From NCBI GenBank assembly GCA_022570795.1, contig JAKUDP010000009.1, positions 62,001 through 126,000 on the forward strand: a stretch of DNA of 64,000 nt, in the 5' to 3' direction. Source of the stretch: Sphaerulina vaccinii (Eukaryota; Ascomycota; Dothideomycetes; Mycosphaerellales; Mycosphaerellaceae). Below, in pieces: positions 31,614 through 45,639 of the stretch. Position 1 is the first letter of the stretch; each line of letters begins with the position of its first letter. The translations under genes were made by a program, and so were the position numbers. The notes under the pieces were generated by a model, which did no database searches, was not told the origin of the DNA, and was given only the letters and a program-made list of their open reading frames with translations.

Positions 31614-33632
31614 TTACACCACCTCGCTACTCCCATCATACACGAAGCCCACAATCTTCTTGCCAACTTTTCTCGGAGGAGGAATGACCACATTAGCAGA
31701 AGTTGTCTTCTGGTTGGCCTTGATACTCAAGACTATCTCGCGAACCATATGAACCATTGCCTTCTGTTCCGCCATAAGTTCTCGAACTTGCTCAGAAGTG
31801 TCTTCAATTCCCTTCTCGAGCTTGTCTTCTCTTGGCTTAGCCGCCATGTTTCGTTCTGTGAGCACTTGCGTAAGTGCTTGAAGTCGCTCGTTCGTCTCTC
31901 TGATCGCTTCGTTTGTACCGTCACTAGGTTGTGGTCCTGGCGCGGACTCTCGAATGCTTGCAATTGTTTTGATAGCGTGGGCATTCTGCTCCGTGACAGC
32001 CTGGATCTTGCTGAGATGAGATGAAAGAGCGGAGATCAAGAACTTAGCATCTCCAGTGCCTGGGCTCTGTGCTTGGAAGTAGCTCGTGGTTTTCTCCAAA
32101 GTGGCATGTACACGATCCAGACGCTCCGTCATAGGGCTGAAGTCAAGGTCATGGCTGATCGGTCGGGCGTCGACGGGCACTTGGCCTAGGTCTTGCTGTC
32201 GTTCGATGAACATCCGAATCTGCTCAGTGTTCTCTGTAGTCACTTCTCGGATTGCGTCCATATGTTTTGCGACAGGCTCAAAGTCTACATCGCCACCATA
32301 TTGCACCACAGCCTCTTTAGTCTCAATTTGTGCCTGCAGAATCCGATCGAGCGTCTCGCCATTTGCCTTCGCTGTCTGAAGAGAGTCGTCATTGTCATCC
32401 CGCAAAATCTCGAGCAATGCATTAGTGTGCAAGTTCTGCTTGTCAACGGCTTCGCATATCTTCTCCAGGCTCTCCGAGATGGGTAGAAGGTCAAGCTGAT
32501 TCTTATATCGTGCTTCAGCATCCGTCACTGATCTTTCCTCCAGAAGCTTTGCGGTCAACAAAGTGTTCTGCTCTATAGCCTGCTGCACTTTCTCCAGGGT
32601 AGAAACCAGTGGAGAGAAGTCAATAGTGGGTGTGATCTCTGCTGATGAGCGTACACTATCCTTTCTGGGTGTGGGACTCCGCTCTAGGCTTCTGTTGACA
32701 CGATCAAGATGCGCCGAGAGCTGTGCCAGATCTACGCGATCTTCCCTCCGTTTCGTGGAAACGTCCTCCAGTGCGGCGGTCAACCGCTGCTCGTGTTCAA
32801 ACTGCTTCTGTGACATGCTCTCCATGTGGGCTATGTTTCTTGCCAGCAAGTCTGTCATCTTGCCAAAGTGCACTGCCAGAGCGCTGGTGTCAAAGTATCC
32901 TCCACGACCATGTTGAGTCTGCTCCATATGATCTGCCAGCTTGCTGATACTGTTCGCATTCTTTTCCGTGGCGTGGACTATCTTCGCGAACTGCATTTCT
33001 GGATCATCTGCACCTCTGTCGTGCTCTTTAGATGCTCGGACCGATTGTTGTCGCTCGAGTTGAGTCGGATGCGCTGCATTCCCAGGCGGGTCTCCCTCTG
33101 CGTTAGTCTGTGAGTGTGATTCGTCTTCTTCAGCTACAGTCCTCATGATATGGCCATTTGGTATGGTCTTGAGGTTTCCAGTGGTTTTCCTTCGTTTCGG
33201 CGTCAACCAGGAGAGCTTGTCCTTCTCCGGCATATTCCTGCAGGTTTGCGATTCAATGTGCGACAGACGATGCTGTACCAGCGGGAACAATGCGATTGTC
33301 TTACAAGGATAGCGTAAACCAGGAAAGCAAAGGCGAACACAAGCGCAGACCTACCTTTGTGCTACTACCGGCCCATCATCTGATGGCATCGTGGTGTGGT
33401 GTGGTGACGCTCGAATGGGAAGCGAGACTGGAGACTCTTGTGGTGTGGAACAGGACCACGTCACTGGTGTGGAACAGGGAACAGACGTGCCAGGATCATG
33501 ACAGCCACGAGGTCTTCTTCGTCTTTCGCTCCGCATTGTGATTGAGTCCAGCTTCGATGTTGAAGAGCGCCTAGTATGCTCCGAGACTGGTGTTAATACG
33601 ATGTGTTGGAAGAATGAAGCATCGAAGGACAT
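31614..33632 (-). CDS. coiled-coil repeat protein of unknown function
   Basis: Two exons, complement(31614-33237, 33355-33632), with a 117-base intron (GTAGGT...CTGCAG, phase 2), give 633 residues. Exon 1 is Ser, Arg and Pro-rich with no motif. From about residue 170 there are at least five degenerate repeats of about 50-70 residues. Each begins near a hydrophobic-acidic-F-x-P block and continues L-x-x-I/V-x-x-x-x-x-x-N (VDFEPVAKHMDAIREVTTEN, LDFSPMTERLDRVHATLEK, LLPISESLEKICEAVDKQN). Heptads suggest long amphipathic helices. The C-terminal end is basic then hydrophobic (RKVGKKIVGFVYDGSSEVV). A cytoskeletal or scaffold role is a guess. The gene starts only 118 bases from the transposon island. 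Confidence 0.72.
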
Positions 33633-33751
33633 GAAGAGCAGAGGTCAACCAGCCAGATTTCTTGGCTCTTGTTATACACGATGATTCGCTCACTCTCGAC
33701 AGACGCTAAGGAATGACGTTTCTGGCTGACAAGATGAGATGGTTCCTTTTA

Positions 33752-33822
33752 TCCGTGCTATATAACATGCAGCCGCCGAAGGCGGTGCTGCACGGACTAA
33801 CGATAATTATATATTAATAATA
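33752..33822 (+). repeat. left terminal inverted repeat
   Basis: 71 bases match the reverse complement of 55390-55462 with only a few differences, most of them transitions. It holds the hairpin centred on CCGCCGAAGGCGG. TCCGTGC at its start pairs with GCACGGA at 33790-33796, so the whole first half is palindromic. Confidence 0.85.
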
Positions 33823-34302
33823 ATACTTTACTTTTCTATTAATATTTTATCTATTTATATATTCTTTTATATACTATACTCTCTACTATTATATTAGCCT
33901 ATCTCGAGGAAGAGGATTGCATTATAGATACGATAGAATAGATAGCTAGCGCAATAGATATACTACTACTTATATAGATTGCAATTTTTTTTAATATATA
34001 CTATTAGTAACTATATAACTAAACTATAGATATTCTAAATAAGAGTACTTATATTATAACAAACTATAAGCTTAATAATAAGTAGAAAAGTACTCTAATC
34101 TAGTATCTATAATATTATAACTAGATTAGTATATCTATATATATATATAAAGTCTTTTAGTATCTATAAACTTAATATTTAAATATACTTACTCTAGCAA
34201 CTTACTACTACCTACTATTAGTACTATATAGGCTTTACAATAGCTAGAATATTATCTAGAATAGATTAAAAGGTATACTACTCTATTAGATATAGTATAA
34301 GT

Positions 34303-34549
34303 TGTTAGAAAGTATAGTCTAGTTAGACTATCTAAGAGATACTCTCTTAGGGATTAGATTATATAATATATATTATATAGTAGTAGGTTATATAACTTAT
34401 CTAATACTCTATATCTTAGGAGGAGATACAACCTATATCTAACTAATATAATTAATATAGTTAGTTTCTATCTAATACTTCTACTTCTATTATATATTAA
34501 AACTCTTTCTATATATTATAGGTATATATATTATTATTCTAATTCGATA
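34303..34549 (+). repeat. Copia A 5' LTR
   Basis: 247 bases beginning TGTTAGAAAGT and ending TTCGATA. It keeps TG at the start, which is TA in most other copies. It is directly followed by the primer-binding site. Confidence 0.85.
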
Positions 34550-34560
34550 GGTTATAAGCC
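34550..34560 (+). other. Copia A primer-binding site
   Basis: GGTTATAAGCC lies immediately after the LTR. It resembles the complement of the initiator methionine tRNA used by Copia elements, with one TG-to-TA type change. The same site occurs inverted at 40917-40927 for Copia B. Confidence 0.65.
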
Positions 34561-35447
34561 TAGGTTTGTAAAAGAAGTATTAGATAGTAATAGTTAGCCT
34601 TTTCTAATAGTAGGATATAAACCTATAATAAAAGGAATAAAGGGAGACCTAAAGTATACCTATCTATACTACTAAGAAGACTTAGAAGAACTCGGTATAT
34701 TCTAGAAGTTCCTAAAAGTAAATAAAATAGAAAAGAACCTAGTAAGGTATACCTAAGAAAGTAGAGCTTAAAAAGTATAAAAAGGAAAGAGTAAGCTAGA
34801 GGCTAAAGTACTATTTTATATAGATAAGACTTAACTTCTATACTAGAGTACTACTAATACTTTAGAAAGGTATATTCCTCTAAGAAGAGACTATTTAAGT
34901 CTATCTATAAGTATAGATAAGTAGGAAGTATAGGAAACTATACTAAGCTTATCTAAAAGAGAAGGAAGAGAATCTTAAATAAGGAAAGTAGCTATTTAGA
35001 AACTACTACTAAAATTATTTAAAAAAGTATTAATTTTCTAAAGTTTAGTTTTAATATTTTAAGTAAAATAGATTAAAAGTAAGGAAATAGTTTTAGTAGG
35101 AGAAGAGCTATACTAACTCTAATAAAAGAGAACTAGAGGATATAGTTTAGTCTAGTCTAAAACTACTTTAAAGGCTAAGATATCTTCTAGGTTATATTAG
35201 GTAATAGAATAGTAGATACGCTAGATATACCTAGCTTAATAGCCTTATTAAGCGATACTACCTCCTAGTACTAAGATATAAAAGAATCTATCTATAGCCT
35301 AGATTAGAAGAAGGCAAATATAGAAGCTAGATATAAGATTATAGTCTACCTATTATAGAATAACTAGAATAAAGTACTAGAAGAAAAAATAGCTACTAAG
35401 ATCTAGAAGAAGATTAAAGCAAAGTATAGTAAGGTATATATAGTATA

Positions 35448-35694
35448 TATCGAAATAGGACGATAATATATATACCTACAATATATAGGAAGAGTTTTAA
35501 TATATAATAGAAGTAGAAGTATTAGATAGAAACTAACTATATTAATTATATTAGTTAGTTATAGGTTGTATCTCCTCCTAAGATATAGAGTATTAGATAA
35601 GCTACGTAACCTACTATTATATAATATATATTATATAATCTAATCTCTAAAGAAGTGTCTCTTAGATAGTCTAACTAGACTATACTTTCTAATA
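35448..35694 (-). repeat. Copia B 3' LTR
   Basis: 247 bases, reverse orientation, beginning TATCGAAATAGG and ending CTTTCTAATA. It is collinear with 40928-41174. Confidence 0.85.
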
Positions 35695-38600
35695 CTCCTA
35701 CTTAGGCTAGATAGTTATTCTACCCTATATTCTAGTACTTATATTCTATTCCAAATCTTAATAACTTATTAAGTATAAAAAAGCTATTTATATAAGCTAG
35801 AGTTATTTTATAAACTCCTAGAATTAGGGACTATTCTTCGGCTTAGTTAACCTATCTGCAACTATCTCTTTTATTAGAATATATACTACTACTATCTTCC
35901 TTTACTACTAGAGTCTCCTAATATTATTATAAGCTATATTAATATATTTTAATCTCTTATAGGTATAGGCATCCTTAACTAGAGTTAGAAATACTTAGTT
36001 ATTCCCTATAATCTAAATAGGTCTAAGTTTATTTACTATATTAGAGTTCGCTTTAATAAGTAGTTAAAAAGAATATTCTCCTACTAACTCTATATAGTCT
36101 ATTTCTCTTAGAAGTACTACTAGAAATTAAGATTGCTTAGTATATATATTTAGAGCTATATACTTAGCCTCTATAGTTAATATTACTATAGACTTCTACT
36201 TCTTACTTATCTAAGATACTAGTATTCTATAGAGGAAGAAAATAGATTCTAGAATTAAGACTCTATCTACTTTATCTATTATATAGTTAGAGTCTAAATA
36301 TCTAATAAGGCTTCTACTACCTTTTCTAAATATAAGTCCTAGGTCTAGAGACAACCTAAAGTATTTTACTAGTTTCTTTAAAGTATTTATATATATCCTT
36401 ATTAGATTAGCTATATATAAGCTTAGTCTACTAAAAGCGAAAGTAATATCTAGTCTTATTATAACTATTAGCTATATCTATATATCTATCTAGCTCTAGT
36501 ACTTCTATTTAGTATATCTCTTATTAGATAGAATTGCCTTAGTAAAGCTTTTATAACTATCTATTAGTAAGAGAGTTAGATAGGTATTTTCTTTAGTTAT
36601 ATTTAGCTTTATAAGGTTCTCTTAGATATAGTATTCTTAATTAAGCTTTAGAGTTCCTATAACTCTATCTCTTATTATCTTTATTCTAAGAATCTTTTCT
36701 AGCTCTTTTAGATCCTTAATCTTAAAGACCTTACTAAGCTATTCCTTAAACTAGAGAATATCCTTTAGCTCTAGTACTATAATAGGTATATTATCTATAT
36801 AGGTTAGGACTATAATCCTCCTTTCCCTATAGATAAGTAGGTATAGGTTAATCTCTAATTAATCGAATTCTATCTATTCTAGCTTTAAAATATAGAGTTT
36901 ATTCTAGTCTCTTACTACTTACTTAAGTTTATAAAGACTCTTTAGGATCTTTAGGACCTAGTTTAGTAGGACCTCTACTTCTAGAGGTAGGATTATATAA
37001 ATATTTTCTTTTAGAGAGCTTTTTATAAATATATTATTTATATCTACTTAATATATCTCTAAGTCCTTTTTGCAAATAACTACTATAAATACTTTTAAAG
37101 TATTATATCTTATAGTTAGTATAAAGGTATCTTTCAAATCTACTCCAAACTTCTAGAAGAATCTTTTAGTAACTAGTCTTATTTTAAACTTTTTAATAGC
37201 TCTACTAATTAATCTTTTTATATTAAAAACCTACTTAAATATTATAAGGTTTGCACCTTTTAGTAGTATAACTAGCTTCTAGGTATAGTTACTATCTAAA
37301 GCTACTAGTTCTCTCTAGATTGCTTCTTTCTATATATAGCTCTATTTAGGATTCTATATTACTTTTTTATAGGACTTTAGAATAGGGACCTCTTGCTTTA
37401 AAGCAATATTAGGTCTAAGTACTATAAATATAACTTCCTTAATCTTTACTAAGGTTTCCTAGATATAATTTCCTTCTTCTTTAATTAGGCTAAGGAATAT
37501 TTTATAATACTTTAGGTTAGGTATATTCTCTTTCTTATCTCTCTACCTCTTTTAGAGGACCTACTTTATAACTATACTATAGGCCTTAGGTTTAGGTCCT
37601 TTCCTTTTATCTAAAATAGATCTTCTTCTCTTCTAGAATTATACTTTTACTTCTAGTAGATCTTATATAATATCTAGATATTTTCTAATATATATATTTC
37701 TACTAGTCCCTTAATAAACTTTAGTCGGCTAATTAGTTAGCTACTCTATTCTAATTTTCTCCTTCTAAAGCTATATACTCCTAGAGTTTTCTTCTTTTAG
37801 ATTTATTTTCTAATACTCCTTCTTATCTTTTAGTAGAGGTCTAAGCTATATAATTAGTAGTTAATATTTAGTCGGGCTTCTAGAGCCTAATAGACTTTAG
37901 AACTCTTCCTACTTCTTTAGTCTCCTAACTAGTTTCCTAACTAGTATAATACTAGATTAGTTAAGCCTAGGAATATTTAACTCCAAATCTCCTACTTTCT
38001 TATACTTAAACTATTTAGTATTACTATAGGCCTTAATAGCTCTTATATTAGGCTCCTAGAAAAGCTATATTTTAGTAGTATCTAGAATATAACTAACGAA
38101 TATAGTATCCTTACCTCTATTTATTAGTTTATCTAATTATATCCTAGCTAGCTAGGACTTTAGGTTTATATATATAACTACTCTATAGCCCTAGACTCTA
38201 AAGTATAATACTAGAGGTCTCTATTCTAAAAATACTTTTTTAGGTAAGACCTTAAATCTATTAATATCTAGCCTATTTAGAAGAGTATTCCTAATAATAA
38301 TACTTACTTCTAGTACCTTAGGCTAGAACTTAATTAGTATATTAGATTCTTCTAGTATTGCCCTTACTCTTTCTTTAGAGGTCTAGATCGACTTTTTAAT
38401 AACTCTATTCTAAATAGAATTATATACCTTAGTAGTATAGAAAGAGATTCTATTCTCTCTTTCCTACTACTTTAGTATAGTAAGAAGCTCTCTTACTCTA
38501 TTACTCTTTACTACTTAGAAAGAATTTCTAGATTAAAGCTCTACCTTCCTTTTCTATTAGTAGAGGGTAGGTAGTATATCTATTTTTAACTTTAGTAGAA

Positions 38601-40927
38601 AGGCCTACTTCTTTCTTAAGAAGTTATTAATAATTTTAAGCTACTATTTAAATTTTAATTTTAAAATAGGTAGGGGTCTATAGATATTAATAGATATAAA
38701 AGCTAGCTTTTAGAGCTTCTACTATATCTCTTTCCTTTTATACTACTTTATCTTTACTATTATATAAACTCTATATACTCTATACTCTTTTAGAATTAGT
38801 ATTAGGCTCTTTAAATCTAAAACCTAGTAAAGGTTCTTTACTACTTTCTCCCTAAAATATATAAGCTTTCGATACTAGAGCTCCTACTAATTCTAGGTAC
38901 TCTCTAATATATAGAGAGTATATGCTTTATCTATTAATTTCTATAAGAAGTATACTTAATTTCGGTCGAGCCTCTAGGGCCTAATAGACTTAGCTAGACT
39001 TTTATTAATTTCCTTAATAAATAGGACTCCTTCTAATATTCTTGTCTAGACAACTACTTTTCTAGAGGCTAAAATAAGTATAAATTTTAGTAGTTAAATA
39101 CTAAACTACTTACTAAACTAACTCTATAAAATAAGATTAACTCTAAAACTAGGTATAAATAGAATATTTTTTAGTATAATCTATTTCTCCTTTCTTCCCT
39201 CTATTACTACTTTCCTAATATATATAGCTATTAAGTAGCTACTACTAACCTTAATCTACTTCCTAGTCTAAAAAGGTTTTAGTTCTCTAAAAAGTAATTC
39301 TTAGTTAGTTATATAGATAGAAGTATAAGAGTTAAGTAGCTATTCTAATAGCCTATACTTACCTTTTATATCTATAGTTAAGTAGGCTACCTTATTTATA
39401 TCCTTATCCTCTAATAGGGTCTAAGATGCTTCTAAGATAGTTAGTAACTCTATATTTTCTTATACTATAAAGGCTTTCTTTAGGTACTTCTTACTTAAGT
39501 TAGATTTCTTTTTAAGGAATTATACTTTAAGTTTAAGTTTCTTTACTATTTCTTTAAGTTTATCTTTCTCTAGTAAAGATCCTCTCCTTTATCTTAATAG
39601 AGAGTATCTTTTCTTAACTTAGTATTCTATCTTCGGTACTATAGTCTTAGTAGCTCTCTTTACTCTCTTAAGTCTAGAGTAATTATTCTAGATATATAGT
39701 CCTTTATAGAGGAAATAGGCTAGTAGTCCCTAAGTACCTTTCTTAGCAAATATAGCTATCTCTCGGCCTATTATCTATTTCTATTTTTCTTTTAGGATTC
39801 TAAGAATATTCTAAAGCTTAAGATCCTACTTTAGGTTTATACTATTTCTAATTATTAAGTAGGACTTAGGTAGAGCTATAAGGAGTTACTATATCTTCCT
39901 ATTTTTAGTTTTAATTTCTTTAAACTATAGGGAGATTATAACTACCCTTCTTATAATAGTACTTAGGCTCTACTATACTTTATTAATTATCTAGCTATTT
40001 TGTATCTCGAATATAGTATACTATTTAAAAAGGCTTCTTCCTATAGCTTAAAGCTTACTCTTATACTTCTTTTTAGCCTATTTCTAGAGCTCCTTTACTA
40101 TCTTAATCTCCTATATTGCTTCCTAATTATCTACTAATATATAGATATATATTTTATAGAGAGCTACTATATTATACTTCTTATAGGATACTCTCTTAAT
40201 AGAGCTATCTAGCAAGTCTAATAATATAGTTAATATATATTCTAAAGGAGTTAATACTAGAGTATCTAGTATAGTCTCTAATAGAACCTATTCTACTTAC
40301 TTAGATATAAGATATATTCTTATTATCCTAAACTAGGCTTTATAGTTCTTTTATATTAGAATTAGTATAGCTACTCTCCTACTAAATCTATTTCCTTACT
40401 TTTAATCTATTTTACTTAAAATATTAAAACTAAACTTCTAAAAATTAATACTCTTTTAAACAATTTTAGTAGTAGTTTCTAGATAGCTACTTTTCTAGTC
40501 TAAGACTCTCTTTCTTTTTTTTAGATAAGCTTAGTATAGTTTTCTATACTTCCTACTTAACTATACTTATAGATAGACTTAAAAAGTCTTTTTTTAAAAG
40601 AATATACTTTTCTAAAGTATTAGTAGTACTCTAGTATAGAGGTTAAGTCTTATCTATATAAGATAGTATTTTAGCCTCTAGCTTACTTTTTTCTTTTTAT
40701 ACTTTTTAAGCTCTATTCTCTTAGGTATACTTTACTAGGTTCTTTTCTATCTTATCTACTTTTAGGAACTTCTAGAATATACCGAGTTCTTCTAAGTCTT
40801 CTTAGTAGTATAGATAGGTATACCTTAGATCTCCTTTTACTTCTTTTATTATAGATTTATATCCTACTATTAGAAAAGGCTAACTATTACTATCTAATAC
40901 TTCCTCTATAAACCTAGGCTTATAACC

Positions 40928-41174
40928 TATCGAAATAGAATAATAATATATATACTTATAATATATAGAAAGAGTTTTAATATATAATAGAAGTAGAAGT
41001 ATTAGATAGAAACTAACTATATTAATTATATTAGTTAGTTATAGATTATATCTCCTCCTAAGATATAGAGTATTAGATAAGCTATATAACCTACTATTAT
41101 ATAATATATATTATATAATCTAATCTCTAAAAGAGTATCTCTTAGATAGTCTAACTAGACTATACTTTCTAATA
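40928..41174 (-). repeat. Copia B 5' LTR
   Basis: 247 bases, reverse orientation, ending CTTTCTAATA next to the GTATA duplication. It lies beside the inverted primer-binding site. Confidence 0.85.
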
Positions 41175-44100
41175 GTATATATAATAGTAATTATATAGGA
41201 GTTTATTAACTTTAATATAATAGAGAAGTAGATAATTAGGAAGGTATAGGTATATCTTAGGAACCTAGTAAGAAGAATTATAGAGGTTAACCTAGTAGAG
41301 TTATACTATAAGGAACTAGAGAGGAGGCTTAAGTATCTTCTCTTAGCCTTACCTAAGGTATACTAAAGTACTAAAGATACTATACTAGCCTAGCTAAGCC
41401 TATTATATAAAGACTTGCTCTAGTTACTTAAATTATATAAGTCTAGACTAAGTATAGGCTAAGAGATAGCTATATTTACTAAAAGAGGCGCCTAGGGACT
41501 ACTAGCCTATTTCCTCTATAGAGGACTATATATCTAGAATAATTACTCTAGACTTAAAAGAGCAAAAAAGGCTACTAAGACTATAGTACTAAAAATAGGA
41601 TACTAAGTTAAGAAAAGATACTCTCTATTAAGATAAAGGAGAGGATCTTTACTAGAGAAAGATAAACTTAAAGAAATAGTAAAGAAACTTAAACTTAAAG
41701 TATAATTCCTTAAAAAGAAATCTAACTTAAGTAAGAAGTATCTAAAAAAAGCTTTTATAGTATAAGAAAATATAGAGTTACTAACTAGTTTAGAAGTATT
41801 TTAGACTCTATTAGAGAATAAGAATATAGATAAAGTAGCCTACTTAACTATAGATATAAAAGGCAAGTATAGGCTATTAGAATAGCTACTTAACTCTTAT
41901 ACTTCTATCTATATAACTAACTAAGAATTACTTTTTAGGGAACTAAAACCTCTTTAGACTAGGAAGTAAATTAAGGTTAGTAGTAGCTACTTAATAGCTA
42001 AATATATTAGAAAAGTAGTAATAGAGGGAAGAAAGAGGAAATAGATTATACTAAAAGATATTCTATTTGTACCTAGTTTTAGAGTTAATCTTATTTTATA
42101 GAGTTAGTTTAGTAAGTAGTTTAGTATTTAACTACTAAAATTTATACTTATTTTAGCCTCTAGAAAAGTAGTTATCTAGATAAGAATATTAGAAAGAGTC
42201 CTATTTATTAAGGAGATTAATAAGAGTCTAGCTAAGTCTATTAGGCTCTAGAGGCTTAACTAAAATTAAGTATACTTCTTATAGGAATTAATAGATAAAG
42301 TATATACTTTCTATATATTAGAGAGTACCTAGAATTAGTAGGAGCTCTAGTATCGAAGGCTTATATATTTTAAGAAAAAAGTAGTAAAAAACCTTTACTA
42401 GGTTTTAGATTTAAAGAGCCTAATACTAATTCTAAAGAAGTATAAAGTATATAGGGTCTATATAATAGTAAAGATAAAGTAGTATAGAGGGAAAGAGATA
42501 TAGTAGAAGCCCTAAAAGCTAGCTTTTATATCTATTAATATCTATAGACCCCTACCTATTTTAAAATTAGAATTTAAATAGTAGCTTAAAATTATTAATA
42601 ACTTTTTAAAAAAGAAGTAGGCCTTCCTACTAAAGTTAAGAATAGATATACTATCTACCTTCTACTAATAGAAAAGGAAGGTAGAGCTTTAATCTAGAAA
42701 TCCTCTCTAAGTAGTAAGGAGTAATAGAGTAAGGAAGCTTCTTACTATACTAAAGTAGTAGGAGAGAGAGAATAGAATCTCTTTCTATACTACTAAGATA
42801 TATAACTCTATTTAGAATAGAGTTATTAAAAAGTCGATCTAGACCTCTAAAGAAAGAGTAAAGGCAATACTAGAAGAATCTAATATACTAATTAAGTTCT
42901 AGCCTAAAGTACTAGAAGTAAGTATTATTATTAGAAATACTTTTCTAAATAGGCTAGATATTAATAAATTTAAAGTTTTACCTAAGAAAGTATTCTTAGA
43001 ATAGAGACCTCTAGTATTATACTTTAGAGTCTAGAGCTATAGAGTAGTTATATATATAAACCTAAAGTCCTAGCTAGCTAGAATACGATTAGATAAACTA
43101 ATAAATAGAGGTAAGAATACTATATTTGTTAGTTATATTCTAGATACTACTAAAATATAGCTCTTCTAGGAGCCTAATATAGAGGCTATTAAGGCCTATA
43201 GTAATACTAAATAGTTTAAGTATAAGAAAGAAGGAGATTTGGAGTTAAATATTCCTAGGCTTAACTAATCTAGTATTATACTAGTTAGGAAACTAGTTAG
43301 AAAACTAAAAAAGTAGAAAGAGTTCTAAAGTCTATTAGGCTCTAAAAGCCTAACTAAATATTAACTACTATTTATATAGCTTAGACCTCTACTAAAAGAT
43401 AAGAAGGAATACTAGAAAATAGATTTAGAAAAAGAAAACTCTAGAAGTATATAGCTTTAGAAAGAGAAAATTAGAATAGAGTAGCTAACTAATTAGCCGA
43501 CTAAAGTTTATTAAAAAACTAGTAGAAATATATATATTAGAAAATATCTAGATATTATATAAGATCTACTAGAAGTAAAAGTATAATTCTAGAAAAGAAA
43601 AAAATCTATTTTAGATAAAAAGAAAGGACCTAAACCTAAGGCCTATAGTATAGTTATAAGGTAGGTTCTCTAAAAAAGGTAGAGAGATAAGGAAGAGAAT
43701 ATACCTAATCTAAAGTATTATAAAGTATTTCTTAGCCTAATTAAAAAAGAAAGAGATTATATCTAGGAAACCTTAGTAGAGATTAAGAAGGTTATATTTA
43801 TAGTACTTAGACCTAATATTACTTTAAAGTAAGAGGTCTCTATTCTAAAGTCCTATAAAGAAGTAATATAGAATTCTAAATAGAGCTATATATAGGAAGA
43901 AGTAATCTAGAGAGAACTAGTAGCTTTAGATAGTAACTATACCTAGAAGCTAGTTATACTACTAAAGGGTATAAACCTTATAATATTTAGGTAGGTCTTT
44001 AATATAAAAAGATTAATTAGTAGAGCTATTAAAAAGTTTAAAGTAAGACTAGTTACTAGAGGATTCTCCTAGAAGTTTAGAGTAGACTTTAAAGATGCTT

Positions 44101-45456
44101 TTATACTAACTATAAAGTATAATACTTTAAAAGTATTTATAGTAGTTATTTGCAAAAAGGACTTAGAAATATACTAAGTAGATATAAATAATATATTTAT
44201 AAAGAGCTCTCTAAAAGAAAATATTTATATAATCCTACCTCTAGAAGTAGAAGTTCTACTAAACTAGGTTCTAAAAATTCTAAAGAGTCTTTATAGACTT
44301 AAGTAAGTAGTAAGAGACTAGAATAAACTCTATATCTTAAAGCTAGAATAGATAGAATTTAATTAATTAGAGATCGACCTATACCTACTTATCTATAGGG
44401 AAAGAAGAATTATAGTTCTAACCTATATAGATAATATACCTATTATAGTATTAGAGCTAAAGGATATTCTCTAGTTTAAGGAATAGCTTAGTAAAGTCTT
44501 TAAAATTAAAGATCTAAAGGAGCTAGAAAAGATTCTTAGAATAAAAATAATAAAGAATAGAGTTATAGGAACTCTAAAGCTTAATTAAAAATACTATATC
44601 TAAAAGAACCTTATAAAGCTAAATATAACTAAGGAAAATGCCTATCTAACTCTCTTACTAATAGATAGTTATAAAAGCTTTACTAAGGCAATTCTATCTA
44701 ATAAGAGATATACTAAATAGAAGTACTAGAGCTAGATAGGTATATAGATATAGCCGATAGTTATAATAAAACTAGATATTGCTTTCGCTCTTAGTAGACT
44801 AAGCTTATATATAGCTAACCTAATAAGGGGATATATAAATATTCTAAAGAAACTAGCAAAATACCTTAGGTCGTCCCTAGACCTAGAACTTATATTTAGA
44901 AGAAGTAGTAGAAGCCTTATTAGATATTTAGACTCTAACTATATAATAGATAAAGTAGATAGAGTTTTAATCCTAGGATCTATCTTCTTCCTCTATAGAA
45001 TACTAGTATCTTAGATAAGTAAGAAGTAGAAGTCTATAGTAATATTAACTATAGAGGCTAAGTATATAGCTCTAAATATATATACTAAGCAATCTCAATT
45101 TCTAGTAGTACTTCTAAAGGAAATAGACTATATAGAGTTAGTAGAAGAATATTCTTTTTAACTACTTATTAAAGCGAACTCTAATATAGTAAATAAACTT
45201 AGACCTATTTAGATTATAGAGGATAACTAAGTATCTCTAACTCTAGTTAAGGATACCTATACCTATAAAAAATTAAAATATATTAATATAGCTTATAATA
45301 ATATTAGGAGACTCTAGTAGTAAAGGAAGATAGTAGTAGTATATATTCTAATAAAAGAGATAGTTATAGATAGGTTAACTAAGCCGAAGAATAGTCCCTA
45401 ATTCTAGGAGTTTATAAGATAACTCTAGCTTATATAAATAGCTCTTCTATACTTAA

Positions 45457-45639
45457 TATTACAACCCGACACCTGCCTGCCTGCCTGTGTTTACTTGTAA
45501 CTGTTATATGCACGCGGCTAGGCCCGATGCGGCTAGCGCGCTTGGCGCTTTTCTTATACTTACTCGTTCGCGCCCTCGCGCTCCTCTTAGATACTTTGTC
45601 TACAACCTGATTTACTACGCTACTATTTACAACGTTACA
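45457..45639 (+). repeat. Gypsy 5' LTR
   Basis: 183 bases from TATTACAACC (likely TGTTACAACC before mutation) to AACGTTACA. It is GC-rich in the middle (GCGGCTAGCGCGC) and nearly identical to 52674-52856. Confidence 0.85.

Larger units (their letters stand above)
35448..41174 (-). mobile_element. Copia-type LTR retrotransposon B, inserted in A in reverse orientation
   Basis: 5727 bases with 247-base LTRs at both ends (35448-35694 and 40928-41174). GTATA duplicated on both sides (35443-35447 and 41175-41179) marks insertion into the gag part of Copia A. The 5' LTR is the right-hand one, with the inverted primer-binding site GGCTTATAACC just left of it. Gag, integrase, RT and RNase H are collinear with Copia A on the minus strand. 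All frames are broken by TAG and TAA. The close similarity to A shows they are the same family. Confidence 0.85.
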
